Assembly (NCBI GenBank): GCA_963768975.1
Contig: CAVYKB010000012.1
Span: 259,326 to 323,325 of the forward strand
Source of the DNA: CADCTB01 sp963768975
GTDB lineage: Bacteria; Actinomycetota; Acidimicrobiia; Acidimicrobiales; AC-14
Direction: 5' to 3'
Length of the DNA stretch: 64,000 nt
Below, piece after piece: positions 28,583-37,090 of this stretch. The position numbers were made by a program, and so were the translations under genes. The notes under the pieces are model-generated. The model was given only the letters and a program-made list of their open reading frames with translations, had not been told where the DNA came from and ran no database searches. Every line of letters starts with the position of its first letter. Position 1 is the stretch's first letter.

Positions 28583-30103
28583 ATGCCGTCGAGGAACCGG
28601 GTCAGTCGGCATGCAACATGGCGGCACCGGCTGGCTGCGCTGGCGGCCGTCGTCACTCTGTTCGCAGGGACCGTCGTGATGCGGGCCGCTCCCGCCGGCG
28701 CCGCCATTGACAATGCCGATGCCTTGCAGGCGCGTGTCCGGGCCGAACTCGCGGTCTTCACCGGCTGGCTCCAGGCCAACGGCGTGCAGGGATACATCGG
28801 CGAGGTCGGCTGGCCCAACAACGCCGACGCCGCCTCGTGGAACGCTGTGGCGACGAAGTGGTACGCCGACGCGGCTGCGGCCGGGCTGTGGACGACGGCG
28901 TGGTCAGCGGGCGAGTGGTGGGGCTGCAACTACAAGCTCTCGGTGTACGTCTGGTCGACGTGCTCGTCGATGGACGGCAGCCTCCAGGTCGCCCGCCCCC
29001 AGGCGTCGGTGATCGAGGCGCAGGCCGGCGCCGACCGCAGGGGGGTCAACATGAGCGGCGGCGACTTCGGAACCCCTGGTCCGCTCGACATCACCTCGGC
29101 GTTCTCCAACGCCAACCCCGGCACCTACAACACGGCCTACCACTTCGACACCGAGCAGTCCTTCAACTACGTCGCATCGAGGGGGATCAGCCTGGTCCGC
29201 CTCCCCGTGCGCTGGGAGCGGGTGCAACGCACCCTCGGCGGCGCTCTCGACGGGGCCGAGGTGCAGCGCATCACCGACGCCGTGGCCCAGGCTCGTTCGG
29301 CCGGTATGCGGGTGATCATCGACATCCACAACTACGGCGCCTACTGGCTGTCGGACGGAACCCAGGGCGTGCGCCGTGCCATCGGCTCCGCCGAGGTGAC
29401 CGAGGGTCACTTCGCCGCCCTGTGGGCCAACCTCAGCTCGGCCTTCAAGGGCAACGCCGGCGTGGTCGGCTACGGCCTGATGAACGAGCCGGTCGCCATG
29501 GGCGGGCCGCTGGCGTGGGAGCAGGCCTCGCAGTCGGCGGTGACGGCCATCCGGAACAACGGAGACCCGAAGCTCGTGCTGGTGCCCGGCTACAACTGGT
29601 CGGGAGCGCAGCAGTGGACCACCCAGCACCCCCGTGCGTGGATCGCCGACACCAACATCCGGTACGAGGCCCACCACTACTGGGACCGGAACAACTCGGG
29701 TGCCTATTCGCATGACTACGGCGCCGAGGTGGCGGACGCCCAGGTCAGGGGCTACACCGCCACCATCCCGATCTCGCTGGCGCCGGCCATCGCCGGTTCG
29801 GGCTGGTACTCGAACGGGACACAGGTTGCATCAGGGAAGGCCGGGACGGTCGTGCGGGCGTACGCCGTGAAGGCTGTACAAGGGGTCCCGTACAAGCTCA
29901 TCCTCGCCACCGAAGGGTGCAGCGTTGTCGTCGCCGTGCTCAACGAATCGACGCTCTACGCGGGACCGTCCGGACTCATCGGTACGACCCGAGGAACTAT
30001 CCCACCCTTGACGTTGCCCGGCGACTACGCGGTGTGCTTCCGGAACCTCGACGGGCCGCCGACGGCCACCGGCGGCCTGAGGTTCACCGTGCCGATTCTG
30101 TAG
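28583..30103 (+). CDS. secreted GH5-family glycoside hydrolase, apparent circular permutation
   Basis: After a signal peptide (residues 1-41, ending PAGA-AIDN), residues 65-125 read GVQGYIGEVGWPNN, then WNAVATKWYADAAAAGLWTTAWSAGEWW. In normal GH5 enzymes such strands (the nucleophile glutamate and the last tryptophan strand) come last. Residues 150-380 then give the first six strands, with GVNMSGGDF, ISLVRLPVRWERV, VIIDIHNYG, the acid/base glutamate E302 in GYGLMNEP, and YEAHHYWD. The order suggests a circular permutation. A C-terminal beta-rich domain (385-506) may bind the cell surface or substrate. The substrate is a beta-glucan or related sugar, unproven. Confidence 0.8.
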   Translation: MPSRNRVSRHATWRHRLAALAAVVTLFAGTVVMRAAPAGAAIDNADALQARVRAELAVFTGWLQANGVQGYIGEVGWPNNADAASWNAVATKWYADAAAAGLWTTAWSAGEWWGCNYKLSVYVWSTCSSMDGSLQVARPQASVIEAQAGADRRGVNMSGGDFGTPGPLDITSAFSNANPGTYNTAYHFDTEQSFNYVASRGISLVRLPVRWERVQRTLGGALDGAEVQRITDAVAQARSAGMRVIIDIHNYGAYWLSDGTQGVRRAIGSAEVTEGHFAALWANLSSAFKGNAGVVGYGLMNEPVAMGGPLAWEQASQSAVTAIRNNGDPKLVLVPGYNWSGAQQWTTQHPRAWIADTNIRYEAHHYWDRNNSGAYSHDYGAEVADAQVRGYTATIPISLAPAIAGSGWYSNGTQVASGKAGTVVRAYAVKAVQGVPYKLILATEGCSVVVAVLNESTLYAGPSGLIGTTRGTIPPLTLPGDYAVCFRNLDGPPTATGGLRFTVPIL

Positions 30104-30260
30104 AAGCGAACGTGTGTTCAGCAGCCGGGACACAAAGATGGAGCCCCGAGGAAGATTCCCTTCTTCCGGCCCGAGAGCCGATTTCCAGGTTGCCCCCTTG
30201 GGACTCCGAGGCTCACTTTAAGGATGGCGCCCCGGCCTGTCAAGGGCCTTCTTCGCCCGC

Positions 30261-30818
30261 TCATACTCCCCATGCCGGCGCCCGCTCCAGAAGGAAGCGG
30301 CTGACGGCCAGGCACCGGTCGAGCAGGTCGCACAGAAGCTCCTCGCCGGCCCACACCTTGGCCAGCGAGACCTGCTGGCGGGCCACGATCGTCAGGCTGC
30401 GCTCGGGCGCGTCGGTGACGGATCCGAAGGAGTCGATGGCCGAGACCTCGAGCGGCAGCTCGGGCCCGCCCACGCCGGCCAGGTCGGTGGCCAGCACCAG
30501 CAGGTCCGGCCCGTTGGGCAGAGGTGGAAGCGCCCACGTGAACGTCAGCGGGAACGAGAACTCATCGGGGGGCTCGTCGTCGTCGGGAAGGTTGGCGGCC
30601 ACGTCCTCGAAGGCCAGCAGGACCCTGGGCTCGACTTCGAGGGCCAGGTGCAGGTCCAGCGGGCCCCCGCACCCCTCCTCGGGGTGGAGGTCGACCTCCC
30701 AGACCTGGCGTAGCGAGTACGTCTCGACGAAATGACGCTCATCGTGGACATGGAAGCCATGGTCCACGGCGTGGTCTTTCAGTTCTGCGACGTACCCCGC
30801 CACGTCGATGGCGGCCAA
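30261..30818 (-). CDS. hypothetical protein, conserved appearance
   Basis: The 185-residue product reads LAAIDVAGYVAELKDHAVDHG through LERAPAWGV, a mixed alpha-beta protein with no signal or membrane segment. The TTG at 30818 is preceded by AGGAGG at six bases, a strong ribosome site. The frame is open farther upstream but no other start has this signal. It is divergent from the inositol monophosphatase-like gene. No family is recognised. Confidence 0.65.
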   Translation of the reverse strand: MAAIDVAGYVAELKDHAVDHGFHVHDERHFVETYSLRQVWEVDLHPEEGCGGPLDLHLALEVEPRVLLAFEDVAANLPDDDEPPDEFSFPLTFTWALPPLPNGPDLLVLATDLAGVGGPELPLEVSAIDSFGSVTDAPERSLTIVARQQVSLAKVWAGEELLCDLLDRCLAVSRFLLERAPAWGV

Positions 30819-30899
30819 GCAGTACCTCCTGGGACAACGGCTACGGGACGGGCCGAGCGTAGGCCAGGCGCCCTCCCAATCGAAGTAGCGTGACCGAGG

Positions 30900-31664
30900 G
30901 TGACCGACGACGTGCTCCTCGCCGTGCTCTCCGACACGGTTGCGGCGGTCCGGGCCGCTCTCGACGGCCTCGGCGATTGGGGGCCGGCGGGCACCCGCCC
31001 CGGCCAGTACTACTCCGACATCGCCGCCGACCGGGCTGCGCTCGACGTGCTGCGGGGCGCCGGCCTCGGGGTGCTGAGCGAGGAGACCGGCCCCCACAAC
31101 ACCGACAATGACCTCGTGGTGGTGCTCGATCCTGTCGACGGCTCCACCAACGCGGCTCGGGGCATCCCGTGGTTCGCCACCAGCCTGTGCGCGGTCGACG
31201 CCCAAGGCGCCCGCATGGCCCTCGTCGTGAACCAGGCGACCGGGGAGCGGTTCGAGGCGGTCCGGGGTGGGGGAGCGCTGCGCGACGGCCGCCCGACGGG
31301 GCCGACCACGTGCACCCGCCTCGACGACGCTGTCCTCGGCCTGACGGGCTACCCGCCGGCGGACCTGGGCTGGCGGCAGATGCGCTCGCTGGGCGCTGCC
31401 GCCCTCGACCTGTGCGCCGTGGCCTGCGGTCACCTCGACGCGTACATCGACTGCTCCAACCACGCCCACAGCCCGTGGGACTACCTGGGCGGCATGCTCG
31501 TGTGCCAGGAGGCCGGCGCCTCGATCGCGGAGGCGTCGGGCCGCGAGCTGGTGGTGCTCGGCTGGACCGACCGGCGGGTGCCCGTGGCGGCGGCCACGCC
31601 GGCGTTGCTGGCCGAGGCCGTGGCCGCCCGTGGCGGGTTCCCGGTCCCGGCCACAGTCGCCTGA
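30900..31664 (+). CDS. inositol monophosphatase family phosphatase
   Basis: The 254-residue protein has the metal-binding SEETG (residues 60-64), the LDPVDGSTN motif (76-84) and the second metal-site stretch HSPWDYLGGMLVCQEAG near residue 195. These define the inositol monophosphatase fold, which also includes fructose-1,6-bisphosphatase-type, CysQ and histidinol-phosphatase enzymes. The exact substrate is undetermined. It starts at a GTG and is followed at once by the Nudix gene. Confidence 0.85.
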   Translation: MTDDVLLAVLSDTVAAVRAALDGLGDWGPAGTRPGQYYSDIAADRAALDVLRGAGLGVLSEETGPHNTDNDLVVVLDPVDGSTNAARGIPWFATSLCAVDAQGARMALVVNQATGERFEAVRGGGALRDGRPTGPTTCTRLDDAVLGLTGYPPADLGWRQMRSLGAAALDLCAVACGHLDAYIDCSNHAHSPWDYLGGMLVCQEAGASIAEASGRELVVLGWTDRRVPVAAATPALLAEAVAARGGFPVPATVA

Positions 31665-31667
31665 GTC

Positions 31668-32159
31668 TTGCCTCCCGCCCGGCGCACCCAGACCCTTTTC
31701 CTTGCTGCGTACAAGCGGCTGCCCCAGGTGATGCGGACGCTGCTGATCCGTATGGGGACGCCGTCGTTCCACGTGGGTGCCATCTGTGTCGTGGAGCGGC
31801 CAGACGGTCACCTGCTGCTCGTGCGCCAATCCTACCGGCGTGAGGGCTGGGGGTTTCCCGGCGGGCTGATGCGCCGAGGCGAGGACCCGGGCGACGCCGC
31901 CCGACGGGAGCTCCACGAGGAGTTGGGCGTCGACGTCGACCTCCGGGGGCTGCCCGTGGTGGTCATCGACTCCCCCCAGCGCCGGGTCGACGTGGTCTTC
32001 CAAGCCAGCCTCCGGGAGGGGTCGGCGCAACCCGAGGGCACGCAGCACTCCCCGGAGATCTCCGAAGCCCGCTGGTTTCCTCCCGACGGTCTCCCTGAGC
32101 TGCTACCGGAGGCCACCGCCGCACTGATCCAGCTCGGGCGCACCTACCCGCCGCGGTAG
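31668..32159 (+). CDS. Nudix hydrolase
   Basis: The 163-residue product has the Nudix box GGLMRRGEDPGDAARRELHEELG (residues 65-87, shown here for its landmark residues only), which binds magnesium and hydrolyses nucleoside-diphosphate-linked compounds. The start is a TTG four bases after the phosphatase stop, so the genes are likely coupled. The substrate is unknown. Confidence 0.82.
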   Translation: MPPARRTQTLFLAAYKRLPQVMRTLLIRMGTPSFHVGAICVVERPDGHLLLVRQSYRREGWGFPGGLMRRGEDPGDAARRELHEELGVDVDLRGLPVVVIDSPQRRVDVVFQASLREGSAQPEGTQHSPEISEARWFPPDGLPELLPEATAALIQLGRTYPPR

Positions 32160-32212
32160 GCCTTTCATTCTGAGGCCGGCGCCTCCGCCGGCCCCCTAGG
32201 CTGGTCCGCCCG

Positions 32213-32286
32213 GGGCGCTTAGCTCAGCTGGTTAGAGCACATCCCTTACAAGGATGGGGTCGGGGGTTCGAGTCCCTCAGCGCCCA
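32213..32286 (+). tRNA. tRNA-Val (TAC)
   Basis: Acceptor GGGCGCT pairs with AGCGCCC, discriminator A. The D arm is GCTC-AGCTGGTTA-GAGC. The anticodon stem CATCC/GGATG has loop CTTACAA with anticodon TAC. The T arm GGGGG-TTCGAGT-CCCTC is intact. Length 74 bases. A degraded integrase frame overlaps its 3' end, typical for integration sites. Confidence 0.96.
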
Positions 32287-32528
32287 CCCCCGTGACCAGC
32301 GGTTCTGTCCCTCCAGGGGCCAGCGGCGGAACCGCCAGGCCGCGGTGAGGCCCCATGGGTTTCACGCCACAAGCTGTCGAGGGCCTCAGCGATGCGCTCG
32401 TCGAAGTTCTCCAGGAGGTGGTCGTACCGGTCCAGCGTGACCATCACCGAGCCGTGGCCCATGCGCTCGGAAATGGCCGTCGAGTGGCGACAAGCGGCGG
32501 TCTGACCGGCGATCCCAGCGGCGACCTC
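32277..32528 (-). pseudogene. tyrosine recombinase (integrase) C-terminal remnant
   Basis: On the minus strand the frame reads TAACRHSTAISERMGHGS then VMVTLDRYDHLLENFDERIAEAL. This resembles integrase box II and the catalytic tyrosine region (R-H, GH, Y of the RHRY set). The box II arginine-histidine pair survives but much of the spacing sequence before it is lost, and no N-terminal domain is found upstream. It directly abuts tRNA-Val, the usual attachment site of such elements. It is a scar, not a working recombinase. Confidence 0.7.
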
Positions 32529-32567
32529 CGAAGGCGAGGATGAGGTCAGTCCGGACCACCCCGAGGT

Positions 32568-32951
32568 CTAACCCAACGTCAATCGGCGACCAAACCATTC
32601 CGTCGCCCAGTCCGGCTCGCCATCGTGGACCTCGACGAGCACGCGGCTTGGATCACGCCGGCCCACCCGGTCCTCGGAGGTCGCGTCGAGCGGATTGCAA
32701 TACTCCGGCAGCACCGAGGTCCGGGTCGCCTTCGCCTCGAACCAGAACGAGCCGCCGTAGTCGACGTACACGACCACGTCCTCGACATCGCCCTCGGGAT
32801 CGGACCAGCCATCGCGGCCCTCGAAGTAGGCGTCCGTCGCTTCCATGGCGGTGTCGAAGAGGCGGGGCACGAGGAGGTTCGATGTCCCGTGATAGTTCCC
32901 GACCTTGACGGTCCCGTCGCCGAAGCGGACGAGCGCGATGCCGCTACTCAT
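32568..32951 (-). CDS. hypothetical protein
   Basis: The 127-residue product begins MSSGIALVRFGDGTVKVGNY and has VVVYVDYGGSFWFEAKATRT and LVEVHDGEPDWATEWFGRRL. It is a small cytosolic alpha-beta protein with no known family that I can name. The frame is open farther upstream, but the residues are arginine-rich and not protein-like. It lies in the region between tRNA-Val and a tRNA remnant, which may be foreign. Confidence 0.55.
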   Translation of the reverse strand: MSSGIALVRFGDGTVKVGNYHGTSNLLVPRLFDTAMEATDAYFEGRDGWSDPEGDVEDVVVYVDYGGSFWFEAKATRTSVLPEYCNPLDATSEDRVGRRDPSRVLVEVHDGEPDWATEWFGRRLTLG

Positions 32952-33523
32952 CGCTGCCGACCGGCCCGACCCGCTTGTTCGCCGATGAGAGGTTCTGACG
33001 GGTGATCGACGCGTTGCGTCGATGCACTGCTTCAGTGCGTCGACTATCCATCTGCGATGTCGACATCTGGAGCGGACGAATGAGCAGGCATCTCGCTGAG
33101 CTTGTACCCCCGGGTTCCAGCGGGCTAACGGCCGCGCGTCGTAACGGCAGGAGCGCGCTACGAGCAGTAATCGGCGTCCGGCGGGGTGGTCAGCTTGTGA
33201 GTCCCAGGAGCGGTTGTTCGCCGGGAAGAGTTGAACGGGATGGCATCCGCTATTTCGCCTCCGTGCATGTCGAGGTGGTCCTCGTAGCGCTCTTGTCGAC
33301 ATCGTGCTTCGGGGGCGTGCCGATCACCTGGGCGACATGCGACTCGCAGACCTGAAGCAGGCTGTCTCGTCGCTCCTGGCGCGGATCGATCCGGTGGGGC
33401 ACCCACGGATCTGACTGACGCGGCCCCACGCTTCGCTCACGTGCAGCTGGACTGGTTGCCGTCGACGTCGGTGATGAGCACCGCCACCTGCGAGACGGGG
33501 GGCACCTCCATGATCGGCGTTGG
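32952..33523. other. intergenic stretch with no supportable gene
   Basis: About 570 bases hold only short open frames on either strand, none with a family pattern or good ribosome site. A 24-codon frame ending ITDVDGNQSSCT on the minus strand just before the GH3 gene may be the tail of a lost gene. It fits a decayed segment of a former mobile element. Confidence 0.5.
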
Positions 33524-34690
33524 TCAGCGGCACACCATGGCTGTCGGGTCCTCGCCCTGCAGCGTCAGCACCCGAGCAACCGCCTCGTCGAGGCGGGACT
33601 CGGGCAGGCGGCCGTCCGCCACCGCGGCCATGACCGCGTCGCGCATCGCCGGCGCCTTGTCCCCGGCCGTGGCCAGCACCAGGTCGGCGCCGGCCATGAG
33701 AGCCAAAACCGTTGCCTCTGGCAGTGACCGCTGCTCGACAATGGCGTCCATGCCGACCGCGTCGGTGATTGCCACCCCTGCGAAGCCGAGCGACCGCAGC
33801 ATCTGGTAGGCGGCCGGCTCGAGGCTGGCCGGCAACGTTCCCAATGCCCGGAAGGTCACGTGCGACATCATCACCGCGGCCACGCCGCCAGCGATGACCG
33901 GACCGAACCCTGCGGTCGCTGCCGCCCGGATCTCGGGGAGCGAAGTGGTGGACACCACCGGGCCGTCGTGGCTGTCGGGCAGGTCCCCCTGACCGGGGAA
34001 GTGCTTCGCCGTGGCCGCCACGCCGGCACGCCGGAGCCCTTCGGCGAAGGCGGCGGCGCGCGGGCCCGACTCCTCTGGCGTGATGGCGAAGGCCCGGTCG
34101 CCGACAGCCCCACCGGCCGGTCCGCCGTCGGCATCGACGACAGGGGCGAGGACCAGGTCAAATCCGAGGTCGTGCAGGACCCGACCCCGTTCGGCCGCCA
34201 CGGTGGCAATGTCGGCCAGCGGTCGCTGACCGAGGGTTCGGGCCGACGGCGTGCTTCCCACGATGGGGCGCAGCCTCGACACTCGTCCGCCCTCCTCGTC
34301 GACAGCCACCAGCAGCTTCCCGGGTGCGCGTGCTCGGAGGTCAGCGATGAGCCGACGCGTCTGCGTCGAATCGAGGATGCTGGGCCCCAGGAGGATCACG
34401 CCGCCCACACCCAGGGCCGCAACACTGGCCGCCACGGGCGCCTCGGCAGTCGTGGCGTCGTTGATGCCCACGGCGAGGACCGTGGCCGCACGGGCGGCAA
34501 GGGGTGCCGGCTGGCAGGGCTGTGTGGTGGCGGTCGTGGTCGAGGAGCCGAGCGGTGCGGCGGCCTCGACGACGCTGGTCGGTTCGGCAGCCGGTTCCAC
34601 CGGCCCGCCCTCGCCGGCGCAAGCGCCTCCCACCAGCGCGTACACCAGCGCAGCGGCGACCCGACGACCGGAGGGGAGCCGAACCAGCAT
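33524..34690 (-). CDS. GH3-family beta-N-acetylhexosaminidase-like lipoprotein
   Basis: The product begins MLVRLPSGRRVAAALVYALVGGAC with a lipobox (LVGGAC) so it is probably a lipoprotein. The GH3 domain includes LLVAVDEEGGRVSRL, AATAKHFPGQGDLPDSHDG (the KH-D pattern of NagZ-type enzymes) and AITDAVGMDAI with the nucleophile aspartate. Such enzymes remove N-acetylglucosamine from peptidoglycan fragments. The start at 34690 is chosen because it gives the lipobox signal. Length (about 388 residues) is usual. Confidence 0.82.
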   Translation of the reverse strand: MLVRLPSGRRVAAALVYALVGGACAGEGGPVEPAAEPTSVVEAAAPLGSSTTTATTQPCQPAPLAARAATVLAVGINDATTAEAPVAASVAALGVGGVILLGPSILDSTQTRRLIADLRARAPGKLLVAVDEEGGRVSRLRPIVGSTPSARTLGQRPLADIATVAAERGRVLHDLGFDLVLAPVVDADGGPAGGAVGDRAFAITPEESGPRAAAFAEGLRRAGVAATAKHFPGQGDLPDSHDGPVVSTTSLPEIRAAATAGFGPVIAGGVAAVMMSHVTFRALGTLPASLEPAAYQMLRSLGFAGVAITDAVGMDAIVEQRSLPEATVLALMAGADLVLATAGDKAPAMRDAVMAAVADGRLPESRLDEAVARVLTLQGEDPTAMVCR

Positions 34691-34786
34691 CGACTCGACA
34701 GTACTGACGCGTTCGGTCGGGTTGGGACGGTCCGTCCGGGGAGAGACACTTCCCACTGTGAGCACGCCTGATCACCCCCGCAACTG

Positions 34787-35761
34787 ATGGCCACCATCGG
34801 CTACCACGCCTCCCACGAGCAGCATCCACCCAGCCGGCTGCTTCGCGATGTCCGGCTGGCCGAGGAGGCCGGGTTCCAGGCCGTCTCCTCCTCCGACCAC
34901 TTCGCCCCTTGGGGCGAGGACCAGGGCGAGTCCGGCTACACATGGTCCTGGCTCGGGGCTGCGATGCACGCCACTTCGCTGCCCTTTGGCGTCGTGACCG
35001 CTCCTGGCCAGCGGTACCACCCGGCGGTGCTGGCCCAGGCCATCGCCACGGTCGCCGAGCTGTTCCCCGGGCGGCTCACCGTCGCCCTCGGCTCCGGGGA
35101 GGCGCTCAACGAGCACATCACGGGGGACCGCTGGCCCGACAAGGCGGCCCGCGACGAGCGGCTCTTCGAGTGCGTCGAGGTGATCCGGGGGCTGCTCGCC
35201 GGCGAGGAGGTGAGCGTCGCCGGCCACGTGCGCGTCGACCGAGCCCGGCTGTGGACGCTCCCACAAACGACACCCCGGCTCTTCGGCGCTGCGCTGAGCA
35301 CGAAGACGGCTCGATGGTGCGGCGGCTGGGCGGACGGACTCATCACCGTCAACCAGCCAGTCGATGCGTTGTGCGAGGTGATCGACGCCTTCCGGGAAGG
35401 AGGCGGCGCCGGCAAGCCGGTCACGGTGCAGGCGAAGGTCTCCTGGGCACCGACCGAGGACGAGGCGCTCGCCGTCGCTCACCAGCAGTGGCGCACCAAT
35501 GTCTTCCCTTCGCCCGTCATGGCCGATCTGGAGCAGGTCGCGCAGTTCGAAGCGATCGCTGCGTTCGTCCGCCCCGAGGACATGCACGCCTCCGTGCTCG
35601 TCTCCTCCGACCTCGGTCGGTTCCGGGACTGGCTTCAAGAGCTGCTGGAGCTTGGCATCGACAACCTGATCGTCCACCAGATGGCCAAGGAGCAACGGCC
35701 GTTCATCGACGCCTTCGGTTCCGAGATCCTTCCGTCCCTGAACGGAGAGGTCGACAGGTAG
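34787..35761 (+). CDS. LLM-class F420-dependent oxidoreductase-like protein
   Basis: The 324-residue TIM-barrel protein has GYHASHEQHPPSRLLRDVRLAEEAGFQAV at the N-terminus, SSSDHFAPWG, PFGVVTAPGQRYHPAVLAQA and LFPGRLTVALGSGEALNEHITGD. These are features of F420-dependent members of the luciferase-like monooxygenase family, such as F420-dependent glucose-6-phosphate dehydrogenase relatives. The substrate is unknown. A CofE-like gene in this window supports F420 chemistry in this organism. It is divergent from the GH3 gene. Confidence 0.82.
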   Translation: MATIGYHASHEQHPPSRLLRDVRLAEEAGFQAVSSSDHFAPWGEDQGESGYTWSWLGAAMHATSLPFGVVTAPGQRYHPAVLAQAIATVAELFPGRLTVALGSGEALNEHITGDRWPDKAARDERLFECVEVIRGLLAGEEVSVAGHVRVDRARLWTLPQTTPRLFGAALSTKTARWCGGWADGLITVNQPVDALCEVIDAFREGGGAGKPVTVQAKVSWAPTEDEALAVAHQQWRTNVFPSPVMADLEQVAQFEAIAAFVRPEDMHASVLVSSDLGRFRDWLQELLELGIDNLIVHQMAKEQRPFIDAFGSEILPSLNGEVDR

Positions 35762-35792
35762 CGGCGCCAGGGAGGGCGTGTCCGGACATCGG

Positions 35793-35818
35793 TCGAGGGT
35801 TCGATCCCCCCGGCGCCC
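35793..35818 (+). other. tRNA 3'-end remnant (candidate attachment site)
   Basis: GAGGG-TTCGATC-CCCCC followed by GGCGCCCA looks like the T arm and 3' acceptor of a tRNA whose 5' half is missing. It resembles the 3' end of tRNA-Val at 32265-32286 with about five mismatches in 30 bases. It may be the far attachment site of the element that entered at tRNA-Val, or a scar from another tRNA. Confidence 0.6.
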
Positions 35819-35951
35819 ACTGTGACAATCACCCTGCAGGGACTTCGGACGGTCCTCTACCCGTCGCCGGACCTCGAGGCGGCAAGGCCTGGTGGACGGG
35901 CCTGGGGGTATCGTCAGCTTCATCCGCAGTCCCCAGTTCGGGGGGTGGGGC

Positions 35952-36371
35952 TCAGCCCACCGGCGCGAGCTCTCCCAGCACGGCCGCCGGCCGCCGCCAG
36001 CGGCGGGCGGGCGCCGGCGCCGGCTCGTCGACCGGTTCGACCACCTCGGCCACGCGGGCGGCCCGATCGGCGGAGTAGGCCAGCAGGCCGATGTAGGCGA
36101 TGAAGGCGTCGACCAGGAACAGGTGGACGATCAGGACGACCCGGAACGTCGGAAGCAGGCCGACGAACAGGGTGGCGGCCATGGCAACGAGCAGGCCGCC
36201 GGCGATGCGCCGGCGGCGCTGGACCCGTACCGATCGGGGCAGCGCCGGCTCAGATGCCGGCGCCGACCCGAGACTGACGAGGAACGCCTCCTGGCGGGCC
36301 GCGTGGGCCCGGAGCGCGGGCGGGACGACCACCGCAGCCAGGATCAGCGCCAACAGCAGGACTATGCCCAC
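35952..36371 (-). CDS. membrane protein, hypothetical
   Basis: The 139-residue product has hydrophobic segments at about residues 3-20 (IVLLLALILAAVVVPPAL), 55-72 and 76-98, with a basic loop (RVQRRRRIAGG) between. A proline-alanine-rich cytosolic tail follows. No family is recognised. Its reading on this strand is favoured by hydrophobic composition and a plausible ATG at the start. Confidence 0.55.
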   Translation of the reverse strand: MGIVLLLALILAAVVVPPALRAHAARQEAFLVSLGSAPASEPALPRSVRVQRRRRIAGGLLVAMAATLFVGLLPTFRVVLIVHLFLVDAFIAYIGLLAYSADRAARVAEVVEPVDEPAPAPARRWRRPAAVLGELAPVG

Positions 36372-36506
36372 AGAACCTGGCCCACGGCCGCGGCTACCTG
36401 GCCACCGCTCGATCCGCCGCCCCGCTGCTCCCGCTGGGCATGGCGGTCAGACTAGAGCGAGAAGTCGGTGGACTCCAGAGGCGCTGCGCCTAGTGGCGCT
36501 CGACAT

Positions 36507-36650
36507 CTACCGCTGGGGCGGGCAGGTGCAGTTGTCGGTGGCCATGTTGCAGCCGTTGCAGGCCACGCGACCTTCGTGGTTGTCGATGTGGACGCCCTTG
36601 CCGCACAGGGCGCATTGACCCCGGGCGATGATGTCGGCGAGCTTGGTCAT
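36507..36650 (-). CDS. 47-residue zinc-ribbon protein
   Basis: From an ATG at 36650, with GGAGCAGGAG upstream, the frame reads MTKLADIIARGQCALCGKGV then HIDNHEGRVACNGCNMATDN and CTCPPQR. Four or more cysteines (CALC and CNGC, plus CTC) form a probable zinc ribbon. Length and ribosome site support a real small gene. Function is unknown. Confidence 0.65.
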   Translation of the reverse strand: MTKLADIIARGQCALCGKGVHIDNHEGRVACNGCNMATDNCTCPPQR

Positions 36651-36839
36651 TCGCTCCTGCTCCTTCTTCCTGCGGACGCCGTCCTGATGGCCGGCGGGTT
36701 CAATCGATGTATCCGAACTCTAGCCATGACAATCGTAGCGGCGCCGGCCCAGATAACAACGGGTGAAGACGTATTCTGGACAGCGTACGAACATGACAAC
36801 GCGCCCCCGCAATCGTGGATCCAGGACCTGGAGTGTGCG

Positions 36840-37046
36840 ATGTCCACCAATAGGGCGGCGACGCGGAAGGTGTACCGCTGCCCGGAGTGCTACGCCCGGG
36901 TGGTCGGCGAGCCCGACGACGACGCCAAGACCACGCTCTGGCTGCACGGCCTGTCCGGCCGGTGCCGGGCCAAGCAGACGCCAAAGACTGAGAAGCCTCG
37001 CCGCAAGGAGCGGCTGGAAGCCATGCTCGGGGAGGAGTGGGGCTAG
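36840..37046 (+). CDS. small zinc-ribbon-like protein
   Basis: The 68-residue product begins MSTNRAATRKVYRCPECYAR and has a CPEC pair and a single downstream cysteine in GLSGRCRAKQ, with a basic C-terminus. The ATG at 36840 has GGAG upstream; the frame is open further 5' but is not protein-like. It may bind zinc or nucleic acid. It sits just upstream of the penicillin-binding protein gene. Confidence 0.6.
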   Translation: MSTNRAATRKVYRCPECYARVVGEPDDDAKTTLWLHGLSGRCRAKQTPKTEKPRRKERLEAMLGEEWG

Positions 37047-37090
37047 CGCCGGCCTGGCGCGCGCCCTGGCGCGCCGGAGCGAAGTAGCGT

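Noticed and set aside
33002..33355. A 117-codon plus-strand frame in the gene-poor stretch before the GH3 gene
   Set aside because: No family pattern and no convincing ribosome site; its composition resembles that of shadow frames.
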